Part shown: one piece after another, positions 36,354 through 45,063 of the stretch
How the letters are laid out: each line of letters starts with the position of its first letter
Numbering within the stretch: the first letter of the stretch is position 1
NCBI GenBank assembly: GCA_016124855.1
Contig: WGMX01000009.1
Location: 186,001-250,000 of the forward strand
DNA from: Anaerolineaceae bacterium
GTDB taxonomy: Bacteria; Chloroflexota; Anaerolineae; Aggregatilineales; Phototrophicaceae
Length of the DNA stretch: 64,000 bases
Direction of reading: 5' to 3'
Position numbers and translations under genes: made by a program
Notes under the pieces: model-generated
What the model was told of the DNA's origin: nothing
The model's database searches: none
What the model saw: only the letters and a program-made list of their open reading frames with translations

Positions 36354-37601
36354 CTAGTACTTTGGCATCGACGGATCAATCTCGTCCGCCCACGCCAAGA
36401 TGCCGCCTTTGAGATTGGTCAGCTTGTTTTTGTAACCCGCTTCTTGCAGGAAGGTGATCGACTTGGCACTGCGCACACCTGACCGGCATTGAACCACAAT
36501 TTCGCCATCGGTGGGGATTTGCGCCAGAACAGTCATCTCGCGGGTTTTGCGTCCGGCGAGGACATCGTTCTTAGCCGCTTCGATTTGTCCCTTGGGAATG
36601 CGAAGTGAACCTTCGAGGGCGCTGATTTCCCATTCGTGCGGGTCGCGCACATCGAGGATCGTGACCTTCTCGCCGCTGTCGATTCGGGCTTTGAGTTCTT
36701 TGACGGTGATTTCGTCCATGGTGTCTTTCTTCTCGCTGTTTCCATTTGTGCTTGCTTTAAATTCGCTGCGGTCGTGGGCAGGCATTCCGCAGAACATTTC
36801 GTAATCGATCAACTTCACGTCTTCATGTGGAATACCGCACACAGGGCAGTTCGGGTTTTTACGAACCTTGAGTTTGGTGAAGCTCATTTCCAATGCATCG
36901 TACAGCAGCATCTTGCCGATCATCGGTTCACCAATGCCCAAGATGAGTTTGATGGCTTCCGTCGCCTGTAACGTGCCGATGGTTCCGGGCAGAATACCGA
37001 GTACGCCACCTTCGGCGCAGCTTGGCACAAGGCCGGGCGGCGGCGGTTCAGGGAACATGCAGCGGTAGCACGGCCCTTCTTTGGCATAGAATACGCTTAA
37101 CTGCCCCTCAAAACGGAAAATGCTGCCATAGACATTGGGCTTGCCCAACTTCACGCAGGCATCATTAACGAGGTAACGGGTTGGGAAGTTATCCGTGCCG
37201 TCGATGATGACATCGTAAGGCGTGAACAACTCAATCGCGTTTTCGGAAGTCAGCGGCACGTTGTACTTATCAACCTGCAAATACGGATTGATGTCCTTCA
37301 TGCGTTTTTCGGCACTGTCAATCTTCAATACACCGACGCTGCTTTCGCCGTGAATCACCTGTCGTTGAAGGTTGGTTTCATCCACGACATCGTAGTCCAC
37401 AAGGCCGATGCGCCCGATGCCTGCCGCAGCCAGATACAGCGCCAATGGACTGCCGAGTCCGCCTGTACCGATCAGCAAAATGCTGGCGGCCTTAAGTTTC
37501 TTCTGCCCCTCAATGCCCACTTCCGGCATAATCAGATGGCGGCTGTAGCGCCGGATTTCTTCATTTGTAAGATCGCTTACAGGGTCAACTAACGCCTGCA
37601 T
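36354..37601 (-). CDS. MoeB/MoeZ-type adenylyltransferase with rhodanese domain
   Basis: A 415-residue two-domain enzyme. The E1-like adenylation domain (about 10-260) has the ATP site GTGGLGSPLALYLAAAGIG, the metal site VIIDGTDNFPTRY and two zinc Cys pairs (GPCYRCMF and NPNCPVCG). The rhodanese domain (about 300-415) keeps its active Cys in VVQCRSGVRSA. Such enzymes (MoeZ in Mycobacterium) first adenylate the C-terminal glycine of a MoaD/ThiS-like carrier, then replace AMP with sulfur from the rhodanese Cys to give a thiocarboxylate. The cognate carrier is encoded four genes away at 38677. It is the last gene of the cluster. Start ATG with AAGG upstream. Confidence 0.94.
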   Translation of the reverse strand: MQALVDPVSDLTNEEIRRYSRHLIMPEVGIEGQKKLKAASILLIGTGGLGSPLALYLAAAGIGRIGLVDYDVVDETNLQRQVIHGESSVGVLKIDSAEKRMKDINPYLQVDKYNVPLTSENAIELFTPYDVIIDGTDNFPTRYLVNDACVKLGKPNVYGSIFRFEGQLSVFYAKEGPCYRCMFPEPPPPGLVPSCAEGGVLGILPGTIGTLQATEAIKLILGIGEPMIGKMLLYDALEMSFTKLKVRKNPNCPVCGIPHEDVKLIDYEMFCGMPAHDRSEFKASTNGNSEKKDTMDEITVKELKARIDSGEKVTILDVRDPHEWEISALEGSLRIPKGQIEAAKNDVLAGRKTREMTVLAQIPTDGEIVVQCRSGVRSAKSITFLQEAGYKNKLTNLKGGILAWADEIDPSMPKY

Positions 37602-37745
37602 GTAAAAACCTTTCTATTGTCGCCAAATCGAACCTTCCGCAAAGCTATCTGCGCTGGTTCAATCAAGGCGACCCTCTGCTGATATAGACTATCGTGTATC
37701 TATTGGTGTTGGCGTACGACTGAATTCTTACGTCACACGCAGCAC

Positions 37746-38159
37746 TCAATTTACCCTCAGGGCATCTAACTGCCGGATTAATTTTGGCGTATCCGCTACG
37801 CCGTAATTCACGTCTCGCACCTGTTTAAGATTGTCGACTATGAAGGTAGTCGGCGCGGAAAATACACCCCATCGGTCAGCTGCTTCGCTGTTTTCGCTGG
37901 CATCAATTTGAATGACCTGAATGCCATCGCCAAGCTGCGTTTGCAAACGCTGGAGCGCGGGCTGCTGCTGAGTCACACAGGGAATACATCCGGGAGTGGT
38001 GAAGTAAACAATGGCCGGAACGCCCGGTCTTAGATCGTTTAGAATCGGGTCTTGGCTGCTGGCTGCGGCAGTTTTGTGGATGTGATACCGGCGCAGCACT
38101 TGATAGGCCAAGAAACCGACGATGAGCAAAGCGATTGCGATTTCCAAACGTTCGATCAT
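37746..38159 (-). CDS. Membrane-anchored thioredoxin-like protein
   Basis: A 137-residue protein: one N-terminal membrane helix (IEIAIALLIVGFLAYQVL-like) then a thioredoxin fold with active site TPGCIPCVTQQQ, a CxxC with Ile-Pro between, and the cis-Pro loop FSAPTTFIVD. It should be a thiol-disulfide reductant or isomerase. It sits between the DUF4395 gene (25 bases upstream) and the MoeB-rhodanese gene, so it may supply reducing power or sulfur handling to the carrier pathway. Start ATG preceded by GGGG. Confidence 0.88.
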   Translation of the reverse strand: MIERLEIAIALLIVGFLAYQVLRRYHIHKTAAASSQDPILNDLRPGVPAIVYFTTPGCIPCVTQQQPALQRLQTQLGDGIQVIQIDASENSEAADRWGVFSAPTTFIVDNLKQVRDVNYGVADTPKLIRQLDALRVN

Positions 38160-38184
38160 GATTTACCCCGTACTGCCCAAGGAT

Positions 38185-38646
38185 TTAATTTGAACTGAGA
38201 GGCGCTTGTGTAAAGCCCGGTATACCTAAACGGTTGAACTGGTAGTACATCCAGCAGCCCGCGCAGAAATTTAACCAGAAGTTCAGGTTCGCCAGCACGA
38301 CGACGATAGCTACCAGCACCCAAGCCAATGCCGGAATATTTGCCAGCAGTGCCAGTGTCGCCACCCCATTGAAAACCGCGCCCACCAACATGGCAAAACG
38401 ATGTGGTTCCGGGTTGTCTGAAATCACATGCGGTTTCACCAATCCGCTGGGCTTCACGACCCGTTGATAGAGCAAACGATACGGCGCATAAGCCACATCC
38501 AACGCGCCCAGCAGTTGTGCAAGGGCTACGAATGCCACCAATACCGTGCTGTTTAGTACAAACGCCACAATCAACAGGATGATGGTTGCGGCTTGTCCGG
38601 TTTTGAGTCCGGAATGGTCAACCTTACGAAGGGATAATGCTGCCAC
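38185..38646 (-). CDS. DUF4395 membrane protein
   Basis: A 153-residue membrane protein with four hydrophobic helices and a CxxC near the end (NFCAGCWMYYQ). This is the DUF4395 family, frequently found beside thioredoxin-like genes; its function is not established. The longer frame begins with TTG at 38670, but GTG at 38646 has AGGAG eight bases upstream and starts the family-like sequence, so it is preferred. The adjacent thioredoxin and the CxxC make transfer of reducing equivalents or sulfur across the membrane plausible, but that is inference. It lies 30 bases past the carrier gene. Confidence 0.85.
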   Translation of the reverse strand: MAALSLRKVDHSGLKTGQAATIILLIVAFVLNSTVLVAFVALAQLLGALDVAYAPYRLLYQRVVKPSGLVKPHVISDNPEPHRFAMLVGAVFNGVATLALLANIPALAWVLVAIVVVLANLNFWLNFCAGCWMYYQFNRLGIPGFTQAPLSSN

Positions 38647-38676
38647 GATTTGCGCTCCTGAAAGCTGCAATAGGAC

Positions 38677-38952
38677 TTACGAAACTCCACCAGCAATACT
38701 GGGAATAATACGCAGGTTATCTTCTGCCGTAATTTCGGTTTTTAAGCCGTCCAGAAAACGAATATCCTCGTCATCAATAAATACATTGACGAAGTTGCGC
38801 AGATCGTCACCATTAAACAGGTGCTGCTTCAGTTCGGGATACTGTGTCACCAAGTCAATGAGCGCCGCGCCAACGTCGCTGCCGCTGACGTTAATCTGCG
38901 CCTGATTATCGGTGTAAACACGCAGTGGGGACGGAATTTTGATACTGGTCAT
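38677..38952 (-). CDS. MoaD/CysO-like sulfur carrier with masked Gly-Gly
   Basis: A 91-residue ubiquitin-fold sulfur carrier of the ThiS/MoaD/CysO family: strand IKIPSPLRVYTDN, helix GAALIDLVTQYP, then the closing strands leading to IIPSIAGG. It resembles CysO of Mycobacterium, which ends at Gly-Gly. Here two residues, Val-Ser, follow Gly88-Gly89, so the C-terminus must be trimmed before adenylation and thiocarboxylation. A JAMM peptidase in the same cluster (42028) could do this. The thiocarboxylate would supply sulfur to the MetY enzyme at 40578. Start ATG with GAGGAG six bases upstream. Confidence 0.9.
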   Translation of the reverse strand: MTSIKIPSPLRVYTDNQAQINVSGSDVGAALIDLVTQYPELKQHLFNGDDLRNFVNVFIDDEDIRFLDGLKTEITAEDNLRIIPSIAGGVS

Positions 38953-39026
38953 CTTTGCTCCTCTAAGCCAAGTAAATGATGCAACCCTTGCCTTTGTTTA
39001 GGGTGGGGGGTTTTTATGCCTTACAA

Positions 39027-39097
39027 AGTCCCGGACGGGAATTGAACCCGTTCATAACGCATGGGCAGTGCGCCGCCTACCGTTTGGCTGTCGGAAC
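39027..39097 (-). tRNA. tRNA-Gly (GCC)
   Basis: A 71-nt cloverleaf on the minus strand. The anticodon stem GCGCA/TGCGT closes the loop CTGCCCA with anticodon GCC, and the T arm is ACGGG-TTCAATT-CCCGT. The D arm is a 3-bp stem with loop AAACGGTA, and the discriminator is U as usual for Gly. Oddities are C instead of U at position 8, a U-G pair in the acceptor stem and an A-C mismatch at its base (7-66). CCA is not encoded. It lies 11 bases beyond the metX stop and before the sulfur carrier gene, inside the methionine cluster and with no room for its own promoter outside metX. Confidence 0.82.
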
Positions 39098-39108
39098 CTA
39101 ACTGCTTT

Positions 39109-40344
39109 CTATCTTTCCCCTGTTACTACGGGGGAGGGCTGAGCTGCTATGCGCTGTCTCCGCAGCAAACGGTCAATGTAACCGCCCACAATCGTCGTCA
39201 TGGTTTCAACTTCCACCAAAAACGAGTCATGCCCGAAGGACGCTTCCACATGCCGGTACTCAACATCACGCTGCAAATCTCGAAGCACGTTCACCAATTC
39301 CATACCCTGTGCTGCTGTGTACAACCAATCGCTGGAAATCGTCAGTACCAGAAATGGGCATTGTGTGCGCTTCACTGCCTCGTTCATCGAGTTGTAACCA
39401 TCGGCGACATCGTAATAATCCAGCGCTTTGGTGATATACAAATAGCTGTTCGGGTCAAAGCGCTCGACAAATTTCTCGCCTTGATGTTTAAGATAGGCTT
39501 CGACGGCGAAATCGGTATCGAAGTGATAACTGAGTTCTGTTCCTTTTTGGGTACGCCGTCCGAACTTTTCCTCTAAGGATTTTTCACTCATGTAGGTGAT
39601 ATGCCCGACCATGCGCGCGACTGACAAACCGGCTGCCGGCACAACTCCGCCGTAATAATCACCTTGATTCCAGTTGGGGTCGGCATAAATAGCCTGCCTG
39701 CCAATTTCATTGAAGGCAATGTTCTGGGTCGAGGCACGCGGTGTGCTCGCCAGAAACAAAACCGAGCCAACGCGTTCGGGATAATCCACAGCCCATTGCA
39801 GCGCTTGCATTCCGCCCATGCTGCCACCCGCTACACTGAACAATTTATCAATGCCCAAGTAGTCGATGAGATGAACTTGCGCTTGAACCATATCGCTGAT
39901 GGTCACGAACGGAAATCGCATCCCGTAAGGCTTGCCGTCCGGCGCGATTGATGACGGGCCTGTGCTGCCTTGGCATCCACCAATCACGTTCGAGCAAATC
40001 ACGAATAACTTATCGGTATCAAACATCTTGCCCGAGCCGATGGAATGATCCCACCAACCGGGCTTGTCGCCTTTTTCACCGGTATAAAATCCTGCGGCGT
40101 GCGAGTCGCCGGAAAGCGCATGGCAAATCAACACCGCGTTGGATTTGTCTTCATTCAAGGTGCCGTAGGTTTCGTAGGCCAGCGTGAAACCATCGAGGGT
40201 TTGACCGTTGCGTAAGGAAAGCTGCTTATCAAAGTGAACAGACTGCTTCTGGACGATGCCGACCGAGCCAAAACGTTCTCCGCGCCAGCGCAGCGCGAGA
40301 CTCTCAAAATCTTCGTAAGTGTCTGTATCATCCTGAAAAATCAT
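39109..40344 (-). CDS. metX: Homoserine O-acetyltransferase
   Basis: A 411-residue alpha/beta-hydrolase-fold acyltransferase that makes O-acetylhomoserine, the acceptor for sulfur in direct sulfhydrylation. Family marks include NAVLICHALSGDSHAAG, NVIGGCQGSTGPSS, the nucleophile elbow AGGSMGGMQALQWA, the Asp in SSDWLYT and the His in FGHDSFLVE. Sequence cannot firmly separate acetyl from succinyl donors, but pairing with MetY favours acetyl. The frame opens at GTG 40395; the ATG at 40344 has GAGGG six bases before it and is preferred. The tRNA-Gly gene lies 11 bases after the stop. Confidence 0.94.
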   Translation of the reverse strand: MIFQDDTDTYEDFESLALRWRGERFGSVGIVQKQSVHFDKQLSLRNGQTLDGFTLAYETYGTLNEDKSNAVLICHALSGDSHAAGFYTGEKGDKPGWWDHSIGSGKMFDTDKLFVICSNVIGGCQGSTGPSSIAPDGKPYGMRFPFVTISDMVQAQVHLIDYLGIDKLFSVAGGSMGGMQALQWAVDYPERVGSVLFLASTPRASTQNIAFNEIGRQAIYADPNWNQGDYYGGVVPAAGLSVARMVGHITYMSEKSLEEKFGRRTQKGTELSYHFDTDFAVEAYLKHQGEKFVERFDPNSYLYITKALDYYDVADGYNSMNEAVKRTQCPFLVLTISSDWLYTAAQGMELVNVLRDLQRDVEYRHVEASFGHDSFLVEVETMTTIVGGYIDRLLRRQRIAAQPSPVVTGER

Positions 40345-40465
40345 CGGTAACCCTCGACCTGTATATGCATCTTGACGCTTCCCGTAGTTTGACACTTTCC
40401 AAACTGTGCCCGCAAATTGGCCTTATCAAAGCGGCACGATGCCTATACCGAAAATCTACAATTGC

Positions 40466-40530
40466 GGACGTGATATATCGCGTCCCTACAACAATCACAC
40501 GGTTTCGTAGGGACGGCATACATGCCGTCC
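40466..40530. repeat. REP/BIME-like palindrome doublet
   Basis: Two 20-nt palindromes, GGACGtGATATATCgCGTCC (40466-40485) and GGACGGCATaCATGCCGTCC (40511-40530), face each other and are joined by GTCCCTAC and GTAGGGAC, which are also complementary. The whole unit is a nested inverted repeat, the form of extragenic palindromic repeats. It lies between metX and metY, so it is transcribed with the cluster and could affect message stability. Confidence 0.75.
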
Positions 40531-40577
40531 GCTTCCGATTTTAAACTTCCTCAATTACGGGAAGAAGGACGTATATC

Positions 40578-41948
<1,371 letters not shown>

Positions 41949-41954
41949 TCAACA

Positions 41955-42014
41955 GTCAGCTCTTTCCACTGGCAACCTATCGTGAGGATAGATAAGAAAA
42001 TGGAAAGCGCTGAC
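41955..42014 (-). promoter_or_regulatory. Long inverted repeat in the metY leader
   Basis: In the gap between the JAMM gene and metY, GTCAGCGCTTTCCA (minus strand) pairs with TGGAAAGAGCTGAC, 13 of 14 positions, around an inner CTATC/GATAG hairpin. The right arm GCTGAC can instead pair with TTCAGC just downstream to make a weaker hairpin followed by AGTTTTAG, so two mutually exclusive folds are possible. This may be an attenuator or just a repeat; no known riboswitch consensus is seen. Confidence 0.5.
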
Positions 42015-42027
42015 GGCTGACAGCTAG

Positions 42028-42456
42028 TTAGTTGCTCACTGTCAATGTTCCTTCGTCAAACTGGCTGCGGTCGTCACGTAATTTCCACACTTTCTGGTCA
42101 ACTGCCTTGCCCTTGACCACCGATGTAATGATGTAGGTGAAGTTGGGTAGGGCATGGTCACGATCATAAATTGAAGCGATAGCCGGTGAATCGGGATGGC
42201 TGTGGTAATAACCTACCAGCGTCAAACCGCGTTCGTCGGCTTGGTCTTCTAAGCGTGCCCAGTCTTGCGGTGTCATCGCATACCGGTGAAATTGTTCTTC
42301 TTTCTCGAAAACGTTCTCGATCTGGATAATTTCGCGTACTGTGACGTTATCGTGGCTGCCTTCGCCGAGCAAAAAGCCGCCGACCTCGTTGGGATAACCG
42401 GCTTCCATCTGTTTGAAGATTTGCTGCTGTAAACTGCTGCTGAGTGTTGCCTGCAT
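42028..42456 (-). CDS. JAMM/MPN+ metallopeptidase (Mec+/HcyD-like)
   Basis: A 142-residue zinc peptidase of the JAMM (MPN+) family. The signature is complete: Glu24 (NEVGGFLLG), His85 and His87 (YYHSHPDSP), Ser95 and Asp98. Small bacterial members such as Mec+ and QbsD process ubiquitin-like sulfur carriers by cutting after Gly-Gly. The carrier at 38677 ends in Gly-Gly-Val-Ser and is the likely substrate. The frame opens at TTG 42495, but that region contains a terminator hairpin; the ATG at 42456 has GGGG upstream and is chosen. It is the first gene of the cluster, 130 bases before metY. Confidence 0.9.
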   Translation of the reverse strand: MQATLSSSLQQQIFKQMEAGYPNEVGGFLLGEGSHDNVTVREIIQIENVFEKEEQFHRYAMTPQDWARLEDQADERGLTLVGYYHSHPDSPAIASIYDRDHALPNFTYIITSVVKGKAVDQKVWKLRDDRSQFDEGTLTVSN

Positions 42457-42490
42457 ATAATCCCCACTGTCGTCCGTGAAAATGAGCCTA

Positions 42491-42523
42491 AACAAAAAGA
42501 GCCAACCGGTTAGGGTTAGCTCT
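42491..42523 (-). terminator. Terminator/attenuator hairpin before the methionine cluster
   Basis: Read on the minus strand, AGAGCTAACC and GGTTGGCTCT pair (one G-U) around a 6-base loop and are followed by TTTTTGTTT. The wobble pair forms only on this strand, so it works towards the JAMM gene. It ends only 34 bases before that gene's start, leaving little room for another promoter, so it may act as an attenuator. Confidence 0.7.
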
Positions 42524-42576
42524 TGGTTTTCGTAAACCTGCGCTGGATTTTACCTCAGCGTGACCTGACCCCATCG

Positions 42577-42741
42577 TTATTGAGCGTGACGCAACACATA
42601 GCCATCGTCATGGGCATACATGACATACACATCATCTTTGGGGTAGAGTACACAAAATTTCTGCTCATGCGAGATACAGTAACACGCTTTTGGGCGGATT
42701 GCAAGATATCCAATATTTCTTTTGTTAGTATTGCGTTGCAT
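42577..42741 (-). CDS. Candidate small ORF, 54 residues, Cys-containing
   Basis: A reading frame too short for usual gene calling: ATG at 42741, TAA at 42577. The protein is hydrophilic and aromatic, with Cys at three places in KACYCISHEQKFC and the end YVMYAHDDGYVLRHAQ. A terminator follows 54 bases later, then the methionine cluster. There is no clear ribosome site. It may be a small protein or a leader peptide whose Cys codons could sense sulfur supply; both are inference. A frame with two stops links it to the 32-residue ORF at 42763-42861, so a decayed longer gene is also possible. Confidence 0.4.
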   Translation of the reverse strand: MQRNTNKRNIGYLAIRPKACYCISHEQKFCVLYPKDDVYVMYAHDDGYVLRHAQ

Positions 42742-42762
42742 ATCGGTTTAAAAATACAAACC

Positions 42763-42861
42763 TCAAGGACCTGTTTTGCATCCAAATTGCTTGGCTTGCT
42801 GTTCAGTCACCTCCTGTGCAATCCAATGTTTGGGTTCTGTTGTCCTGTAAATCGCCTTCAA
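42763..42861 (-). CDS. Candidate small ORF, 32 residues
   Basis: A TTG-initiated frame of 32 residues, including KHWIAQEVTEQQAKQFGCK. It is in the same frame as the 54-residue ORF but separated from it by TGA and TAA. A strong AGGAGGTGA motif lies inside it but has no matching start at the right spacing. Upstream sequence is not informative. Real coding is uncertain; it might be the front part of a decayed gene. Confidence 0.25.
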   Translation of the reverse strand: MKAIYRTTEPKHWIAQEVTEQQAKQFGCKTGP

Positions 42862-42974
42862 AGATGGTTATCTCTGTAATTATCATCGTAATGCTGCCTG
42901 TTATCGCCTGTTTATCAGGCTGATCAAATTCGTATAACTTGGGTTAACGTTCGTTGAATAAATCGAATCAGACG

Positions 42975-43004
42975 TTGATTCGCCTCTTTGCACGGTGCTA
43001 TACT
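42975..43004 (+). promoter_or_regulatory. Promoter of the citrate synthase gene
   Basis: TTGATT (42975-42980) and GCTATACT (TATACT at 42999-43004) are spaced 18 bases apart. The transcript would have a leader of about 150 bases before the ATG at 43161. No ORF or known riboswitch is seen in it. Confidence 0.6.
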
Positions 43005-43160
43005 TAAACCAAGTTGTATTGTCGACAATGAAAGTTGCTACTTATTGTAGTTACCTTAAACATTAATTCTGGCTACAAAGCAAATTGCTAGACAGCCCAA
43101 CATGCCCGTCCTAGGGCTTTTATTACGTGAACTGACTACCATACTCAAGGAGATATAATC

Positions 43161-44303
43161 ATGGCTGAAGTTGCAAAGAAAGGTCTTGAAGGTATTGTCG
43201 TTGCCGAAAGCAAGACCAGTCTGGTAAATGGTGCTGAAGGTAAACTGGTCTACGAAGGCTATTCGATTGAGGAATTAGCCGAAAATGCCATGTTTGAAGA
43301 AGTCGCTTTCCTCCTGTGGAATGGTCGTCTGCCCAACAAAGCCGAACTCGAAAATCTGCGTTCGACCATCGCCACTGAAGCGGCTCTACCTGCCGAAATA
43401 ATTGCTCAACTCAAGAGCTATCCTGTTAAGGCAGACCCGATGGCAATGCTCCGCACCGCAGTCTCGGCCTTGGCTATGTATGACAAAGACAGTGAAGACA
43501 ACAGCGTCGAAGCCAACCGCCGCAAGGCCATCCGTTTGACTGGTCAAATCACCACCATTTGCGCTGCTTGGGATCGTATCCGCAAAGGTAATGAACCCAT
43601 CGCCCCTCGCAAAGACCTGAACCTTGCCCAGAATTTCATCTACATGTTGGATGGCAAAGAACCCGATAAGACCGCCAGTGAAGCCATCAATGTCTACTTG
43701 GTACTGTTGGCTGAACATGGTATGAACGCCAGCACCTTTGCCAGCCGTGTCACCGTCGCCACTGGCTCAGATATGCACAGCGGCATCGTCAGTGGTATCG
43801 GCACTCTCAAAGGCCCGTCACACGGTGGTGCAAATGCCGAAGCCATGAACATGTTCCTCGAAATCGGTGAACCGGCAAACGTCGAACCGTGGTTCAAGAA
43901 GAACATCAAAGAAGGTGATCGCCGCATTATGGGTATCGGTCACCGTATTTACAAAGCCCTTGATCCTCGCGCCGCTATTCTCGAAGCCAAGGCCAAAGCC
44001 CTCGCTGAAAGCTCCGGCAACGAGAAGTGGTTCCAGATCGCCAAGAAGCTGGCCGATGCTGCCCGTGCTGACCAATACTTCATCGAACGTAAACTGTTCC
44101 CCAATGTCGATTACTACAGCGCCATTGTGTTGTACACCATTCACCTTGATGTGGATATGTTTACACCTTTGTTTGCCATGTCCCGTGTTGTCGGCTGGTC
44201 AGCTCATATCATCGAGCAGTTCGCCAATAACCGCCTCATTCGCCCCGATGTTAATTACGTCGGCCCAATGGGCCTACAATGGACTCCGGTTGACCAGCGC
44301 TAA
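43161..44303 (+). CDS. gltA: Citrate synthase
   Basis: A 380-residue enzyme that condenses acetyl-CoA with oxaloacetate to citrate, the first TCA-cycle step. The His in the family motif MGIGHRIYK (about 260) and the upstream His in SDMHSGIVSGIGTLKGPSHG, plus DPRAAIL, are present; the C-terminal RPDVNYVGP holds the catalytic Asp region. Length and the pattern match the shorter type II (dimeric) enzymes of Gram-positives and archaea rather than the hexameric E. coli form. Start ATG preceded by AAGGAG. It is monocistronic, with its own promoter and terminator. Confidence 0.94.
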   Translation: MAEVAKKGLEGIVVAESKTSLVNGAEGKLVYEGYSIEELAENAMFEEVAFLLWNGRLPNKAELENLRSTIATEAALPAEIIAQLKSYPVKADPMAMLRTAVSALAMYDKDSEDNSVEANRRKAIRLTGQITTICAAWDRIRKGNEPIAPRKDLNLAQNFIYMLDGKEPDKTASEAINVYLVLLAEHGMNASTFASRVTVATGSDMHSGIVSGIGTLKGPSHGGANAEAMNMFLEIGEPANVEPWFKKNIKEGDRRIMGIGHRIYKALDPRAAILEAKAKALAESSGNEKWFQIAKKLADAARADQYFIERKLFPNVDYYSAIVLYTIHLDVDMFTPLFAMSRVVGWSAHIIEQFANNRLIRPDVNYVGPMGLQWTPVDQR

Positions 44304-44325
44304 TTACGCTTAACACCTCAATTTG

Positions 44326-44359
44326 AAAAGGAACATTGCTCAGGCATTGTTCCTTTTTT
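44326..44359 (+). terminator. Terminator of gltA
   Basis: AAAAGGAACA and TGTTCCTTTT pair with a small inner TGC/GCA stem, followed by T. It overlaps the stop region of the convergent CPT-like gene. Confidence 0.88.
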
Positions 44360-44957
44360 GTCCCGTAGCACGCATCCGTTCAAATGCCGTAAATTCACCT
44401 TCCTGTAAACGTGCTTTAATCTGTTCCGCACATTCCGCCGTACTCAGTTTCGATGTGTCCACTTCAAGATCATAAACACAATTCTGGTGGATAATCCCGG
44501 CTTGCCCTTTTGCTTGACCCAAAGTTCTGTCTCCACGATCTTTTTCGCGTGCTTCCAAAACCTCCAGCGGACACATAATCCCGACGAACAGCACTTTATA
44601 ACCTGCAAAAACATCAAGACAATCGCCGAGCCACAGCTTATCCAGCAGCACATGATCCGCGACAACGTTGTTACCGACCTGTGCCAAAGACGCTATCGCT
44701 CGATGCATCCCGCGCATCAGTTGATGCCCGTGATTACCAACTTTAGGCAGCAGTCCACCAGTGTCACGTGTCTCATAACCAATCACTTGATGCCACAAAT
44801 GCGGTTTCATCAGGTAATCGTTCGGCAGCATGAACAAGAATTTGTCGATGCCTGCTTCTAAGTAGGGTTCGTCTAATACAGTTTGCAGCGCTTTAACAAT
44901 GCTGCTTTTGCCAGAACTACTTGCGCCGTTCAAAAGAATAATTTTGCCTTTTGTCAT
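44340..44957 (-). CDS. Chloramphenicol phosphotransferase-like P-loop kinase
   Basis: A 205-residue protein with P-loop NGASSSGKSSIVKAL at the start and a catalytic-type Asp in AGIDKFLFMLP, the pattern of chloramphenicol 3-O-phosphotransferase (CPT) and related small-molecule kinases. Later marks are MHRAIASLAQVGNNVVADHVL and a conserved Arg/Asp-rich loop EKDRGDRTLGQAKGQA. Many CPT-like proteins outside Streptomyces have unknown substrates, so resistance is not shown. The frame extends to 45077, but the ATG at 44957 with AGGAAC upstream is where family-like sequence begins. Confidence 0.82.
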   Translation of the reverse strand: MTKGKIILLNGASSSGKSSIVKALQTVLDEPYLEAGIDKFLFMLPNDYLMKPHLWHQVIGYETRDTGGLLPKVGNHGHQLMRGMHRAIASLAQVGNNVVADHVLLDKLWLGDCLDVFAGYKVLFVGIMCPLEVLEAREKDRGDRTLGQAKGQAGIIHQNCVYDLEVDTSKLSTAECAEQIKARLQEGEFTAFERMRATGQKRNNA

Positions 44958-45063
44958 GTGTACCGTTCCTAAGCGCTTCGCAACTAAATCATCTAACTCT
45001 ACGTATTGAGATGCAGAACTGATCACAAAATAACGATGATCAATGAAGGCTAGAAGGCTTATT

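Noticed and set aside
42523..42879. A 118-residue frame on the plus strand upstream of gltA
   Set aside because: It begins with TTG, is rich in Phe, His and Cys with no coherent motif and has no ribosome site. The opposite strand gives a more protein-like small ORF, so this is taken as an antisense shadow.
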